The notes beneath the pieces were generated by a model. The model was not told the DNA's origin, did not search any database, and was given only the letters and a program-made list of their open reading frames with translations. From assembly GCA_003278305.1 (NCBI GenBank), contig QCFU01000002.1, positions 62,001 to 126,000 of the forward strand: a DNA stretch of 64,000 nt, given 5' to 3'. Shown piece by piece: positions 10,458 to 19,411 of this stretch. Source of the DNA: Prochlorococcus sp. AG-363-M21. Lineage in GTDB: Bacteria; Cyanobacteriota; Cyanobacteriia; PCC-6307; Cyanobiaceae. The number at the start of each line of letters is the position of its first letter. The first letter of the stretch is position 1. Both the position numbers and the translations under genes were made by a program.

Positions 10458-10567
10458 TGCTAATCTCGCAATTAGGCATTCGTTTACAAGTTGAAAGTAG
10501 CACTAACCTTTGTACCTTTTGCTACTTGTAATAAAGAACCTTCACACGAGTCAACATTTAGAAACTT

Positions 10568-11938
10568 CTAATCCTTCATTTCTGAAATAGGAAAAAAAAT
10601 AGTTATTGCGCTATCCCTTTGTCTAGTCAAGCGTCCACCAAGGCTTGCTAATAATCGTTGAGTTGCTGCTTGAGTTAACTGAAGACTGCCTGTACTTGGA
10701 TTCCAGCTTAAAACAGTTCCTAAATCAGAGTTTTGATCAAGATCAAAATTGCCTTCACGTCTTGTTTTCATTTCTTGAGCTATTAATTGCAGTTTTAATC
10801 TTTGTCCTGCAGGACGAAGTTTCAAAATAACTGTCTCTCCAGGCTGTAAAGCCCTGGTATTACGAGCTATCAATCCTCCAAGCATTAATTCAAGTCGTTC
10901 TGGGTTGCTTAATACATGAGGTAGTTCAGGCGAGATATCTAATTGCAGGCTTAAGTCTCTTCTCTTGAGCTGTTGGGACCAAGCCGGATAAAGCATATTA
11001 AGCATTGCTCCAAGATCAGTGCTAGCAAGATGAGATTTTTTTGATTCATTTCTTTCTAATTCCACAGCATTAAAAATCAATCCAAATCTATCGATTTGTT
11101 CAGTGCATTCTGTATCTATTTCGTTTAATCGAGCGATTACAACTTCTGATAGATCATTTCTTCTTAGTAAAGATCTAATCAATGTCCTAATGGTTGCCAA
11201 AGGAGTTCTAACTTCGTGTGTTAATGCTTCTAAAAGAGAAATATCAGCATTTGATTCTGTTGAAGATTTTTCTACACCCTTTTTATCAGGAATTGTTTGA
11301 ATAGTTAAACTAGGCGCTATTCCTGCAAGTTTAGATGACAAAAGTGGCCAAAAGATTTTCTCCAACCCTGCGTTACTATTCAATTGGCCTAGATCTGCAA
11401 GTAATTCTCTAATTTTTTTCGCCTGAATAGGGTCCTCACTATCTAATCTTAGATCTAACATCTTTAATAAATCAGTTAATGTTTCTGGGTCACTTCGCAT
11501 AATTAAATTACGTTTCCCTTTCTCTCCTTGCAAAGCAAGAGCCAATTGAACTTCTGGTGAAATTATAATTAATAAAGGATCATGACCATCATCTATTTGC
11601 AAGGGAAGTCTATTAAAACCACCTTGACCAATTTTGTTAATTGATTGAGATCTCGTAGGAAGTAGAAATCCTGTATTTGGAGAAATCAAAGACTCCAGTT
11701 GATCTGGAGCCCAAATCCATCCATTCAATTGATCTAATAATTTTGGTTCATATAAAGCAGGCAATGGTGCAGCAAGCCATAATCCTCTAGTAAGATCATA
11801 CTTTGGAAGAATTTCTTCTTGAAGAGTATCTAACGCAGCCCACCACAATCTTCTCACTATTTGTTCATCAACTGTTCCAATAGGAACTCCTTCCGCAATG
11901 CGCTGCTGCATAGAATTAATTGTGACTTTATTTTTCAC
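10568..11938 (-). CDS. Two-component sensor histidine kinase with an atypical ATPase region
   Basis: 456 aa. The GTG at 11938 overlaps the rodA stop as GTGA, and a TTG lies two codons' length upstream at 11941. There is no obvious transmembrane segment. The N-terminal 230 residues resemble a soluble sensor region of unknown ligand. The HisKA helix has the phospho-acceptor motif LTHEVRTPL. The following ATPase domain is divergent: the N box appears as LMLGGLIARNTRAL, and I cannot find the DxGxG (G1) box or a clean GxGLGL (G2) loop, only STGSLQLTQAATQRLL. No cognate regulator is adjacent. It could still bind ATP in a non-standard way. The signal is unknown. Confidence 0.8.
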   Translation of the reverse strand: MKNKVTINSMQQRIAEGVPIGTVDEQIVRRLWWAALDTLQEEILPKYDLTRGLWLAAPLPALYEPKLLDQLNGWIWAPDQLESLISPNTGFLLPTRSQSINKIGQGGFNRLPLQIDDGHDPLLIIISPEVQLALALQGEKGKRNLIMRSDPETLTDLLKMLDLRLDSEDPIQAKKIRELLADLGQLNSNAGLEKIFWPLLSSKLAGIAPSLTIQTIPDKKGVEKSSTESNADISLLEALTHEVRTPLATIRTLIRSLLRRNDLSEVVIARLNEIDTECTEQIDRFGLIFNAVELERNESKKSHLASTDLGAMLNMLYPAWSQQLKRRDLSLQLDISPELPHVLSNPERLELMLGGLIARNTRALQPGETVILKLRPAGQRLKLQLIAQEMKTRREGNFDLDQNSDLGTVLSWNPSTGSLQLTQAATQRLLASLGGRLTRQRDSAITIFFPISEMKD

Positions 11939-13215
11939 CAATTTTTATTCAATGTCCTTGCTCTGCGAGCAACAGATAAACAACAACCTAAAGCAAGAAA
12001 ATTTACTAATAGAGCTGTTCTCCCATAACTCATAAATGGCAGAGGAATGCCTGTAATCGGACCTAAACCAATAGTCATAAAAATATTAACTATAACTTGG
12101 AACATAAACATTGTACCTATCCCAATAACAACTAAAGATTCAAAATCACTATTTGCATCACGGGCAATTTTCAGTAATCGAAGTATTAAAAGTACAAATG
12201 CGAGAATTACCAAGAATGATCCCAAAAATCCTGTCTCCTCTCCCAATGCACTAAAAATAAAATCTGTATGTTGCTCTGGGATAAAGCGCAATTTAGTTAA
12301 TTCACCTTGAAAAAAACCACTCCCAAAGAGTCCTCCCGATCCAATACCTATAGTGCTTTGAATTAAATGATAGCCTCCACCGAGTGGATCTTTTGCAGGA
12401 TCAAGAAAAAGAATCAATCTTTCTCTTTGATAATCTTTTAAACCATTTGTCCAAAGCCAAGGCGAAAAAAAGGCTATTAACGAGTGACAAGTTATTGTCA
12501 AAGAAACAAAAATCTTTTTATAAGGCAGCGATCGATAAGCAAGTATCCCTAAGAATGGAATCCAAAAATAAAGCGTCCACGGTAAAATCCCCGATAAAAC
12601 AGCTGTTATGAAACTAGAAATAATTAACAAGCCCCATTCAGCAGGCATTCCAGACCAATAAAGCATTATCAACAAAACAGCTCCAAAAACAAGTGAAGTT
12701 CCAAGATCAGGCTGGATAAAAACTAATAACCAGGGTATTAAAATAACAAATAAAGGCTTCCAAAGAGCAAAAGGGCTTTGAAATTTTTGTCTTTCCAAAA
12801 GGGATGCAAGAACAATAATTACAGTAATTTTTGCAATCTCTGAGGGTTGAATATTTAATCCAGCAATACTTAACCAACGTTGAGATCCTAATGCTGACGT
12901 ACCCAAAAACCTAACTGCAATTAAACTAACAATTGAAGTGAAATAGAGAGGTAATACAAATAATCTTATTCGGTCCAAAGGTAATTGAGCTAACGCAAAC
13001 GCAATAATTATCCCTATGCCCCCAGTTATCCAATGTTGGTACCAAATAGCATAATCAGCCTGCCGTTGAGTGCTAGCAATCAACAAACCGGAAAAAAAGA
13101 CTAATATTATTGGAATAAACCAAAGGACTAATTCAAAATCCTTAAGATTCTTTGGTAAATTGAGTACTTTCTTTAACCTTTTTTTATTTCGATTTGTTTT
13201 GACTAAAAATGTCAT
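11935..13215 (-). CDS. rodA: Rod-shape SEDS glycosyltransferase RodA
   Basis: 426 aa, ATG start sharing one base with the mrp stop (TAATG). SEDS proteins polymerise glycan strands from lipid II during elongation, working with a class B PBP and the MreBCD scaffold. About ten hydrophobic segments are visible. The SEDS signature blocks are RWLSIAGLNIQPSEIAKI, FIQPDLGTSLVF, and a C-terminal GIPLPFMSYGRTAL. RodA rather than FtsW is chosen because of the IQPDLGTS and GIPLPF forms. mreB/C/D lie about 44 kb away in this window. Confidence 0.92.
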   Translation of the reverse strand: MTFLVKTNRNKKRLKKVLNLPKNLKDFELVLWFIPIILVFFSGLLIASTQRQADYAIWYQHWITGGIGIIIAFALAQLPLDRIRLFVLPLYFTSIVSLIAVRFLGTSALGSQRWLSIAGLNIQPSEIAKITVIIVLASLLERQKFQSPFALWKPLFVILIPWLLVFIQPDLGTSLVFGAVLLIMLYWSGMPAEWGLLIISSFITAVLSGILPWTLYFWIPFLGILAYRSLPYKKIFVSLTITCHSLIAFFSPWLWTNGLKDYQRERLILFLDPAKDPLGGGYHLIQSTIGIGSGGLFGSGFFQGELTKLRFIPEQHTDFIFSALGEETGFLGSFLVILAFVLLILRLLKIARDANSDFESLVVIGIGTMFMFQVIVNIFMTIGLGPITGIPLPFMSYGRTALLVNFLALGCCLSVARRARTLNKNW

Positions 13216-14294
13216 TAATTCGTGGTTATTGATTTATTGCCCAGAATTAAATCTACAAGGTGATTAAATGCATGAGCAGTAAGACCCTCTGGATATTGAT
13301 CAACAACTGGTCTACCTTCATTTGCTCCTTCCACAACATTTAATTCCATAGGAAGTTCTGCTAAAAGAGGAACTGAATATTCATTAGCCAATTGCTTTCC
13401 TCCTCCTTCACCAAATAATTTATATTTGCGATTAGGCATGTCAGGCGGAATAAAAGAGCTCATATTTTCAATCACACCTAAAATAGGAATATCCATCTGC
13501 TTAAACATTGCAAGTCCTCTACGAGAATCTTGAAGTGAAACTTTTTGTGGAGTAGTGACTATCAAAGCACCTTTCATAGGAACTGCTTGAGCAAGAGAAA
13601 GCTGAGCGTCTCCTGTCCCAGGTGGCATATCAACTATTAAAAAATCTCTTTCACCCCATACAGTTTGATAAAGAAATTGCCTAATAATTCCATTCAACAT
13701 AGGTCCTCGCCAAATAACAGGTTGATCTTGGTCAATTAGAAACCCCATGGATACCAAAGCAACTCTATAACTTTCAATTGGCCTAATCTTTTGATCTGAA
13801 CCACTGCCAGACACTTCTGGCAATTTATCAGTAACACCAAGCATTATCGGTGTATTAGGTCCATAAATATCAGCATCGAGCAAGCCAACTTTGAAACCTT
13901 TTTGAGCAAGTGTGCATGCAAGGTTGACTGCCACAGTACTTTTCCCAACTCCCCCCTTCCCACTAGAAACCGCAATGATATTTTTAACCCCTTCAATTTC
14001 CTGCAAAGGTTTCAATTCGCCATGCCCTGCTTGACCAATAGTTTTATTTTCAGAAACATTGCCTAATTCTATTTGTACTTGATTTATATCATCGAATTTC
14101 TCTAGCAAGATTCTAATTTCATTAGCTAATCTATCCCGTTGATTTTGAGCAAAATTAGGAAGATTTAAACGAACAATCACTTTAGGTGGATTAAGCTGGA
14201 TCTTCCCTAGCCAACCCAACTCCAACAAAGACTTTCCACTTCCAGAATCTTTCACAGAAGAAAGAGCTTGGTTGATTAACTCTATTGTGATCAT
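13215..14294 (-). CDS. mrp: Mrp/ApbC-type P-loop ATPase without the CxxC motif
   Basis: 359 aa, ATG start. The N-terminal 80 residues resemble the MIP18 (DUF59) domain. The deviant Walker A SSGKGGVGKST spans 110-120, followed by DADIYGPNTP and VDMPPGTGDAQLSL. This family is thought to carry or load Fe-S clusters. In many members the segment after GVIENMS holds C-x-x-C; here it reads SFIPPDMPNRKYKLFG with no cysteine, and the rest of the chain has almost none. From memory, cyanobacterial relatives also have PPDMP. It heads a coupled run with rodA and the histidine kinase. Family sure; Fe-S carrier role uncertain. Confidence 0.92.
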   Translation of the reverse strand: MITIELINQALSSVKDSGSGKSLLELGWLGKIQLNPPKVIVRLNLPNFAQNQRDRLANEIRILLEKFDDINQVQIELGNVSENKTIGQAGHGELKPLQEIEGVKNIIAVSSGKGGVGKSTVAVNLACTLAQKGFKVGLLDADIYGPNTPIMLGVTDKLPEVSGSGSDQKIRPIESYRVALVSMGFLIDQDQPVIWRGPMLNGIIRQFLYQTVWGERDFLIVDMPPGTGDAQLSLAQAVPMKGALIVTTPQKVSLQDSRRGLAMFKQMDIPILGVIENMSSFIPPDMPNRKYKLFGEGGGKQLANEYSVPLLAELPMELNVVEGANEGRPVVDQYPEGLTAHAFNHLVDLILGNKSITTN

Positions 14295-14376
14295 GATTTG
14301 TGCAAGCTCATCAGATTAATTCTAAAAGAAGGGTGAGTTTGTCCTACGCTCAAGATGAAATTACAAAGATACAACT

Positions 14377-15417
14377 GTGTCATCAATTAACGTTGGCAAG
14401 CCACCTGAACATTCGAGAGAAAGAGCAAAGGCACTTGTACTCTCTCTCCAAGATGAAATATGCAATGGACTTGAAACTATTGATGGTAATAGCACTTTTC
14501 AAGAAGAAAGTTGGGAGAGGCCTGAAGGTGGTGGTGGAAGATCAAGGGTCATGCGAGATGGAAGAATATTTGAACAAGGAGGAGTCAATTTTTCTGAAGT
14601 ATATGGTCAAGAGCTTCCACAATCAATAATTAGCCAAAGACCAGAAGCCAAAGGGCATCCTTGGTTTGCTACAGGAACCTCAATGGTTCTCCATCCTAAG
14701 AATCCCTATATACCTACTGTTCACCTCAATTACCGTTATTTTGAAGCAGGTCCAGTTTGGTGGTTTGGCGGCGGTGCTGACCTGACACCCTATTACCCAT
14801 ATCTATCTGACACTCTTCATTTTCATAGAACACATCAAAAAGCATGTGACTCTATTAATCCGATACTTCATAAGATTTTCAAGCCATGGTGTGATGAATA
14901 TTTTTTCCTCAAACACAGGAATGAAACCAGGGGTGTAGGAGGGATTTTCTTTGATTACCAAGATGGTTCAGGAAAGCTATATAAAGGACAAAACAAGGAT
15001 GGTCAAGCAGCAAATATTGCAAAGAAAATTGGCAATTTATCACTTGGATGGGAAGATCTTTTTTCCTTAGCCAAGGCTTGTGGCAAAGCTTTTTTGCCGT
15101 CATACATACCTATTATTGAAAAAAGAGAAAATCATACTTTTGGTGAGAAAGAAAGACAATTTCAGCTTTATAGACGTGGAAGATATGTAGAATTCAATCT
15201 TGTATGGGATAGAGGAACAATATTTGGTTTACAAACCAACGGAAGAACAGAATCTATTTTAATGTCATTACCACCATTGGCCAGATGGGAATATGGATTT
15301 AAAACAACACCAGGCACAAGAGAAGAACTTTTAACCACTGTATTTACCAAACCCCAGGATTGGTTTAATGATGAAAGTTTGGAAAAAATATGTCGAAATT
15401 ATCAAGCTTTTGATTAA
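14377..15417 (+). CDS. hemF: Oxygen-dependent coproporphyrinogen III oxidase
   Basis: 346 aa from a GTG at 14377. Decarboxylates two propionates of coproporphyrinogen III to vinyls using O2, on the route to heme, chlorophyll and bilins. Family blocks: [33 protein letters not shown], and [16 protein letters not shown] followed by [17 protein letters not shown]. The GTG start is chosen because alignment of the family begins within a few residues of it and no ATG is near. The last 53 bp overlap the convergent gene 15365-16186, and the C-terminus extends about 14 residues beyond the PQDW block. Confidence 0.96.
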   Translation: MSSINVGKPPEHSRERAKALVLSLQDEICNGLETIDGNSTFQEESWERPEGGGGRSRVMRDGRIFEQGGVNFSEVYGQELPQSIISQRPEAKGHPWFATGTSMVLHPKNPYIPTVHLNYRYFEAGPVWWFGGGADLTPYYPYLSDTLHFHRTHQKACDSINPILHKIFKPWCDEYFFLKHRNETRGVGGIFFDYQDGSGKLYKGQNKDGQAANIAKKIGNLSLGWEDLFSLAKACGKAFLPSYIPIIEKRENHTFGEKERQFQLYRRGRYVEFNLVWDRGTIFGLQTNGRTESILMSLPPLARWEYGFKTTPGTREELLTTVFTKPQDWFNDESLEKICRNYQAFD

Positions 15418-16186
15418 AAGGTTGGGTTTGATTAATACCTTGAACAAGACAATTTACAATTCTATTTGCAATCAAATCAATAGTATTTTCTCTCGTATTT
15501 AGATCTCTTAAGTGTTTTTCAAGGTCTCCTTCAAGTTTTCCTATCTCTAAAACTCTAATTTGTCTGCGAGGTGCACCTAATCCGCCTCGAAAAAAAATAG
15601 GATATTTACCAAACACCCTGCCCAATGATTCGTCAACATAATTTATATTCTTAGAAATAGGAGGGATTAATCCAGACCCAAATCCATACTCTCCATAAGA
15701 ATCAAAATGAATCTCAATTGGATAGCCTCCTTGTTTTGCATGCTTAGCACCTATAGACCAATTCGTTCTCAAGTCATTCTCATTAATTATTGTTCTTACC
15801 TCTGGATCATAAAAATCAATATTTAATCCTTTTCTTTTTCCAACTTTAACTATTCGTTTTGATATTAGAAGATTCCAAAACAATTCATCACTCATATCTA
15901 CTTTCATAGGCTTTTTACCTTGTAAAGCCACTGCTTCGCCGGGCGTGCCTGATCCATCTATCAATTGAGAATCTGCATGTCCTGCTAAAATTAAAATAGA
16001 CAAATTCTTAGACACAGGCTGATTGCCTGTCCATTGAGTATCTTTATTAACTTTTGGGCCTAAATTAATATCTTTATTTGACTGCTGGGTAGATGAAAAT
16101 AGAGGATGACCAAAAAATATAATAAGAGCTAATACTCTCAGGAAAGAATTAGAAAATATTAAAAACCTTGTAAAGTCTAATTTCAC
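15365..16186 (-). CDS. Exported amidase_3-like (N-acetylmuramoyl-L-alanine amidase fold) protein
   Basis: 273 aa from a GTG. A hydrophobic stretch at about 8-32 looks like a signal peptide or N-terminal anchor. The rest fits the zinc amidase_3 pattern: LILAGHAD (H70), an acidic residue near E101, then an [19 protein letters not shown] segment like the usual R..(A/N) helix, IEIHFDS (H160), GFGSGL, and a late [12 protein letters not shown] resembling the catalytic glutamate strand. Family members cut the amide bond between muramic acid and the stem peptide. The order and spacing are convincing, though the helix residues are divergent, so another substrate is possible. It overlaps hemF tail to tail. 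Confidence 0.68.
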   Translation of the reverse strand: MKLDFTRFLIFSNSFLRVLALIIFFGHPLFSSTQQSNKDINLGPKVNKDTQWTGNQPVSKNLSILILAGHADSQLIDGSGTPGEAVALQGKKPMKVDMSDELFWNLLISKRIVKVGKRKGLNIDFYDPEVRTIINENDLRTNWSIGAKHAKQGGYPIEIHFDSYGEYGFGSGLIPPISKNINYVDESLGRVFGKYPIFFRGGLGAPRRQIRVLEIGKLEGDLEKHLRDLNTRENTIDLIANRIVNCLVQGINQTQPFNQKLDNFDIFFPNFHH

Positions 16187-16201
16187 AAAAATTGATTAAT
16201 A

Positions 16202-16756
16202 TTAAATTGGAGATGATAGTAAAGCCCCATCACTTTTTAAGCCCAATTTCTTTGAAAGCTCTAACTCCATAGCTATTAATTCATCTCTATGGGCTCTTAT
16301 ACGATAGGTGCTATATGAGCCATCTGAAACTTTTAATAACTTGAGCTCTACACATTCTTCCCTAAATGCTCTTTGGCGATAAAAAAGACCCGCAAAAGGG
16401 GCAATCAAAGCAAAGCACAAAGGCCACCAACCTAAGCCAGGGAAAACCAGACTAAGGACTAAGCCTAAGCATGCTCCTCCTAAACCACATAGTAAAGAAA
16501 GAAAGATTGCCAACAATCTGCTATATGAAACCTCTCCATTAAATCTAAGAATTCTCTCATCAGGATCTCCTCCAGAAGACTTCCACCCTCTTTCTTCAAG
16601 CCAAGTACTAATTCCAGCCAAAACTTCCACTGGTGGTAATGATGAAACGATATCAACAACAGTCGTTCTATCTTTACTTGCTGCACGAAGAAAGAATCCC
16701 AGGCCAATTGCCAGCAAGATTGTCAAAACAAAAGTTGAAATGTATGAAGCTTCCAT
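16202..16756 (-). CDS. Two-helix membrane protein resembling CCB1 (cytochrome b6 heme c-i assembly)
   Basis: 184 aa, ATG start. One hydrophobic helix at about 6-25, and a pair at about 80-125 flanking the PGLGWWPL turn. The middle soluble part holds LEERGWKSSGGDPDERILRFNGEV, and the C-terminal part is polar with HRDELIAMELELSKKLGL. The arrangement FFLRAASKDRTTVV directly after helix 1, then a short domain and a glycine-rich helix pair, recalls the CCB1/DUF3529 family, which helps attach heme c-i to cytochrome b6. This is recognition from memory without a search, so it is tentative. It lies 15 bp upstream of the amidase-like gene. Confidence 0.5.
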   Translation of the reverse strand: MEASYISTFVLTILLAIGLGFFLRAASKDRTTVVDIVSSLPPVEVLAGISTWLEERGWKSSGGDPDERILRFNGEVSYSRLLAIFLSLLCGLGGACLGLVLSLVFPGLGWWPLCFALIAPFAGLFYRQRAFREECVELKLLKVSDGSYSTYRIRAHRDELIAMELELSKKLGLKSDGALLSSPI

Positions 16757-16966
16757 GCCAAAATATTAAATCAAATATTGGAAAATATACAGATAAAAAC
16801 GAGAAATCACAATATATGAGGTAAAGATAACTCTTACGAATGATACTTTCAGAAACTATTTAGTCTATTATAAAAAACTTTCTAAAATATATATATGAAA
16901 TATACCATAAACTAAGAAAATTTGATAACTTACAAATTAATCTTTATTCTTTACTTTAATTTGATT

Positions 16967-17611
16967 ATGGCTCTTTCTGATTCCACTCCACGGAGTCTAA
17001 GCATCTATGATAGAGATCTTGGAAAAGATATATTTGAAAAATTTAAATCGAAAAGTTTACTGGCAATAGATACAGAGGCAATGGGACTTATTCATGGCAG
17101 AGATAGATTATGCTTAGTTCAAATTTGTGATAACGAAGATAATGTTGCATGCATCAGAATTCAAAAAGGTCAACAATCTGCACCTAACTTAAAAGGTTTG
17201 ATGGAGAATAAAGATATCGAGAAAATATTTCATTTTGCACGTTTTGACATAGCTGCACTTTCAAGCAATCTAAATATTGAGGTAAATCCTATTTTTTGTA
17301 CAAAAGTTGCTAGCAAAATAGGGAGAACATATAGTCCAAGGCATGGTCTTAAAGAAGTAGTTCATGAACTAGTCAATGTTGAACTCGACAAGCAAGCACA
17401 AAGCAGTGATTGGGGGAATGTTGATAAATTATCAGACAAGCAACTGGCTTATGCCGCCAATGATGTCCGGTATTTAATCAAAGCAAGAGAAAAGCTTCGC
17501 AATATGCTTATAAGAGAAGATAGATGGGAACTTGCCCAAAGATGCTTCGAATGTATTCCTGTTATGTCTAAATTAGACATTTTTCGTTTTGGAAATATTT
17601 TTGAACATTAA
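16967..17611 (+). CDS. RNase D-like 3'-5' exonuclease (DEDDy)
   Basis: 214 aa from ATG 16967. A TTG at 16922 in the same frame would add 15 hydrophobic residues not typical of the family, so the ATG is preferred. The four acidic residues and tyrosine of the DEDDy exonuclease domain are visible: AIDTEAMG (Exo I), FHFARFDIAAL (Exo II) and YAANDVRYL (Exo III). The HRDC domains of full-length RNase D are absent; the protein is only the exonuclease fold. Family members trim tRNA or other structured RNA 3' ends. The upstream 210 bp are very AT-rich and hold no other gene. Confidence 0.88.
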   Translation: MALSDSTPRSLSIYDRDLGKDIFEKFKSKSLLAIDTEAMGLIHGRDRLCLVQICDNEDNVACIRIQKGQQSAPNLKGLMENKDIEKIFHFARFDIAALSSNLNIEVNPIFCTKVASKIGRTYSPRHGLKEVVHELVNVELDKQAQSSDWGNVDKLSDKQLAYAANDVRYLIKAREKLRNMLIREDRWELAQRCFECIPVMSKLDIFRFGNIFEH

Positions 17612-17877
17612 TCTTCTAATAAGAAATTTTCTTCTTCAGCTAATGCCTTAAGTAGAGAATCAAGTTGATTGCCAATAACAAGTTGATCTTTTGATTGCAA
17701 TTTCATTGCTTCTTTCAATAAAATCTCTGCCATATGTTTTTTTGAGGCAATATCTGTCTCGCCTTTTTTTGCTGCTGCAATGTCAATTCTCTTACTAGCA
17801 GCAGCAATGCTGATGCTTAGACAAGAAGCCAATTGAGCACATGTTCTTAAATACTCATGTTCTTTTATACCTGCCAT
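17608..17877 (-). CDS. Conserved-looking small alpha-helical protein, unknown
   Basis: 89 aa, ATG start, no recognised domain. It is helical and alanine-rich (CLSISIAAASKRIDIAAAKK), then SKKHMAEILLKEAM and an acidic tail EEENFLLED. No signal peptide or membrane segment. Its stop overlaps the RNase D-like gene by 4 bp tail to tail, and it starts 12 bp after the stop of the LpxB-related gene, so it may be cotranscribed with it. Codon use looks like the neighbours. I consider it real but cannot assign a function. Confidence 0.7.
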   Translation of the reverse strand: MAGIKEHEYLRTCAQLASCLSISIAAASKRIDIAAAKKGETDIASKKHMAEILLKEAMKLQSKDQLVIGNQLDSLLKALAEEENFLLED

Positions 17878-17889
17878 ATTTCAAAGAAA

Positions 17890-19101
17890 TCAAACATCTA
17901 ATAAAGATTTTAAAACACTTGAAGCCAATAATTTACTTGCACCTTGAGGGCCCATGCGACGAAAACCAATATGAGATAAATTATTTCGCAATTGGGTGTT
18001 TTTAAGAAGCAATTCTAGCCTTAAAGCTAATTGCTTAGAACTTTTACATGGGATTACAGCGCCTCCTAGCAATCGACTCTGCCTGATTGCAAATGAATAC
18101 TGAAATTGAGGTCCTTTACCTGGCAAAGAAAGAGAAGGGACACCAGACCCTACAAGTTGTTCGGTAGCAGTGCCTGCATTTGCAATACCAACTTCTGCAA
18201 TAGAAGCCCATGAATAGAATCTACCTACTCCGACAAACACCTTAAATCTCTCTCTTTCATAATAAGCATCTGATTCAATGACATTATTTGATGATTTAGA
18301 AAAGCCTAGTTTGTTAAGAAGCGAATCAACATCTAACAGAATTGGTTCTGAACCAAGAGCAATTAATAAAACAATATCTTTATCAGTTCTAATTTGTATA
18401 ACTGACTCCATTAATCGTCTTAAATTATCCAATGCCTCTGGATTTCTACTCCCACAAAGTAATAATAATCTTCTAGCTTGTTTAAATTCATAAGGAAAAG
18501 ATATTGCTTTAAACCCATCCATCATTGGATTGCCAAGGCATATAGCTTTTACTCCTTTACGAATCAATCCTCTCGCTGTTAATTGATCTCTAATTCCAAC
18601 CATCTTACAACGTCCAGATTTCATGAGGATCCATTCCCAAGGATCCCATTCAGTACCTTTCAAGTAATGATAGTAATCACTAATTTTGGTTCCAAATGAA
18701 CTTTTCCATGTGTAATCACTTTTAGGAGTTCCAATAAATCCAAAACAAGCTTTACTCGTCCAGGCAAAAAATAAAGGCAGTAAATCTCCTACCGCTAAAA
18801 TTACTCTTCCATTGCTACCTGCCCATTTCACATAAAGCCACTGTTTCCATGTCATAAGAAAAAGTCCTGCGAATATATCCGCAAATAATGCTCGAAGACT
18901 TTGATTACTAAATCCTCCACTAGGCAAGCGCAAAGATGGGCCTATTTTAATTAGCCAATTGTTATGAATTGCTTCTTCAAAAACTTTTCCTTGACCTACC
19001 AAAGGGAGTATTTCTATTTTTAAATCAGGCTTTTGCTCGTGTAGAGCCTCTAAAATCCGCAAAGCAATCAAATCCTCTCCATGTCCATTAGAAATGACCA
19101 A
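17890..19101 (-). CDS. LpxB-related lipid-A-disaccharide synthase-like protein, start uncertain
   Basis: Core begins VISNGHGEDLIALRIL, diagnostic for the cyanobacterial lipid-A-disaccharide synthase-related family (GT-B fold, acceptor or sugar unknown). Later blocks LGNPMMDGF, LLLCGSRNPEAL and IAEVGIANAGTATEQLVGSG fit a GT-B C-terminal domain. The start is unclear. The frame is open to an ATG at 19308, but that extension runs antisense through tRNA-Cys, giving a nonsense-like peptide. Between the tRNA and the core, the only usual start is TTG 19101 (403 aa), which clips the first beta strand. An ATA at 19125 would fit better. I list TTG. Confident in the gene, not in the first residue. Confidence 0.82.
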   Translation of the reverse strand: MVISNGHGEDLIALRILEALHEQKPDLKIEILPLVGQGKVFEEAIHNNWLIKIGPSLRLPSGGFSNQSLRALFADIFAGLFLMTWKQWLYVKWAGSNGRVILAVGDLLPLFFAWTSKACFGFIGTPKSDYTWKSSFGTKISDYYHYLKGTEWDPWEWILMKSGRCKMVGIRDQLTARGLIRKGVKAICLGNPMMDGFKAISFPYEFKQARRLLLLCGSRNPEALDNLRRLMESVIQIRTDKDIVLLIALGSEPILLDVDSLLNKLGFSKSSNNVIESDAYYERERFKVFVGVGRFYSWASIAEVGIANAGTATEQLVGSGVPSLSLPGKGPQFQYSFAIRQSRLLGGAVIPCKSSKQLALRLELLLKNTQLRNNLSHIGFRRMGPQGASKLLASSVLKSLLDV

Positions 19102-19179
19102 AAGAGATTTATTCTGATTTTTTATGCTATCTACAGTAGTAAAGTCTTTGTGCCAACCAAAGGCATTAACGACTTGAGT

Positions 19180-19250
19180 GGCGGCATGGCCAAGTGGTAA
19201 GGCAGAGGATTGCAAATCCTTTATCCCCAGTTCGAATCTGGGTGCCGCCT
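19180..19250 (+). tRNA. tRNA-Cys (anticodon GCA)
   Basis: A 71-nt cloverleaf. Acceptor stem GGCGGCA (19180-19186) pairs with TGCCGCC (19243-19249) and U73 is the discriminator, as expected for cysteine tRNA. The anticodon stem GAGGA/TCCTT (with G-U) encloses loop TTGCAAA, with GCA at 19212-19214. T-arm CCCAGTTCGAATCTGGG. CCA is not encoded. It is divergent from the LpxB-related gene. Confidence 0.97.
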
Positions 19251-19411
19251 TTATTAGTTTCCTCAGAATTCCATTGAGGAAATCGCGTATCGAATCTCGC
19301 TTTCTCATTGTTCTTGCATGGGCATATCAAATGAGTGGAAGGTGTATCAAACTAATTCCCATGCAAACAGTCATCATCTTAAAGAAATCAAATTCTTAGT
19401 TAGATCCTAAG
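19251..19411. other. Gene-free stretch between tRNA-Cys and the Yfr1-like RNA
   Basis: 161 bp with no credible ORF. It holds a weak hairpin CCTCA/TGAGG at 19261-19279, just after tRNA-Cys, without a following T-run, so it is not a standard terminator. It also contains the larger inverted repeat listed separately and a 7-bp repeat TTCTTAG/CTAAGAA near 19392-19412, next to the end of the Yfr1-like RNA. Confidence 0.6.
19314..19366. repeat. 9-bp perfect inverted repeat with a 35-nt spacer
   Basis: TTGCATGGG at 19314-19322 is mirrored by CCCATGCAA at 19358-19366. The spacer holds two similar heptamers (TATCAAA at about 19325 and 19346). Either strand could form a hairpin RNA, or the arms could be a protein site. 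There is no T-run after either arm, so it is not a simple terminator. No ORF covers it. Confidence 0.6.

Noticed and set aside
16922-16966. TTG start for the RNase D-like gene
   Set aside because: It adds a hydrophobic stretch not seen in the family; ATG 16967 fits.
19102-19308. N-terminal extension of the LpxB-related gene to ATG 19308
   Set aside because: Most of the extension is the antisense of tRNA-Cys, and its peptide is the usual by-product of a tRNA gene read backward.
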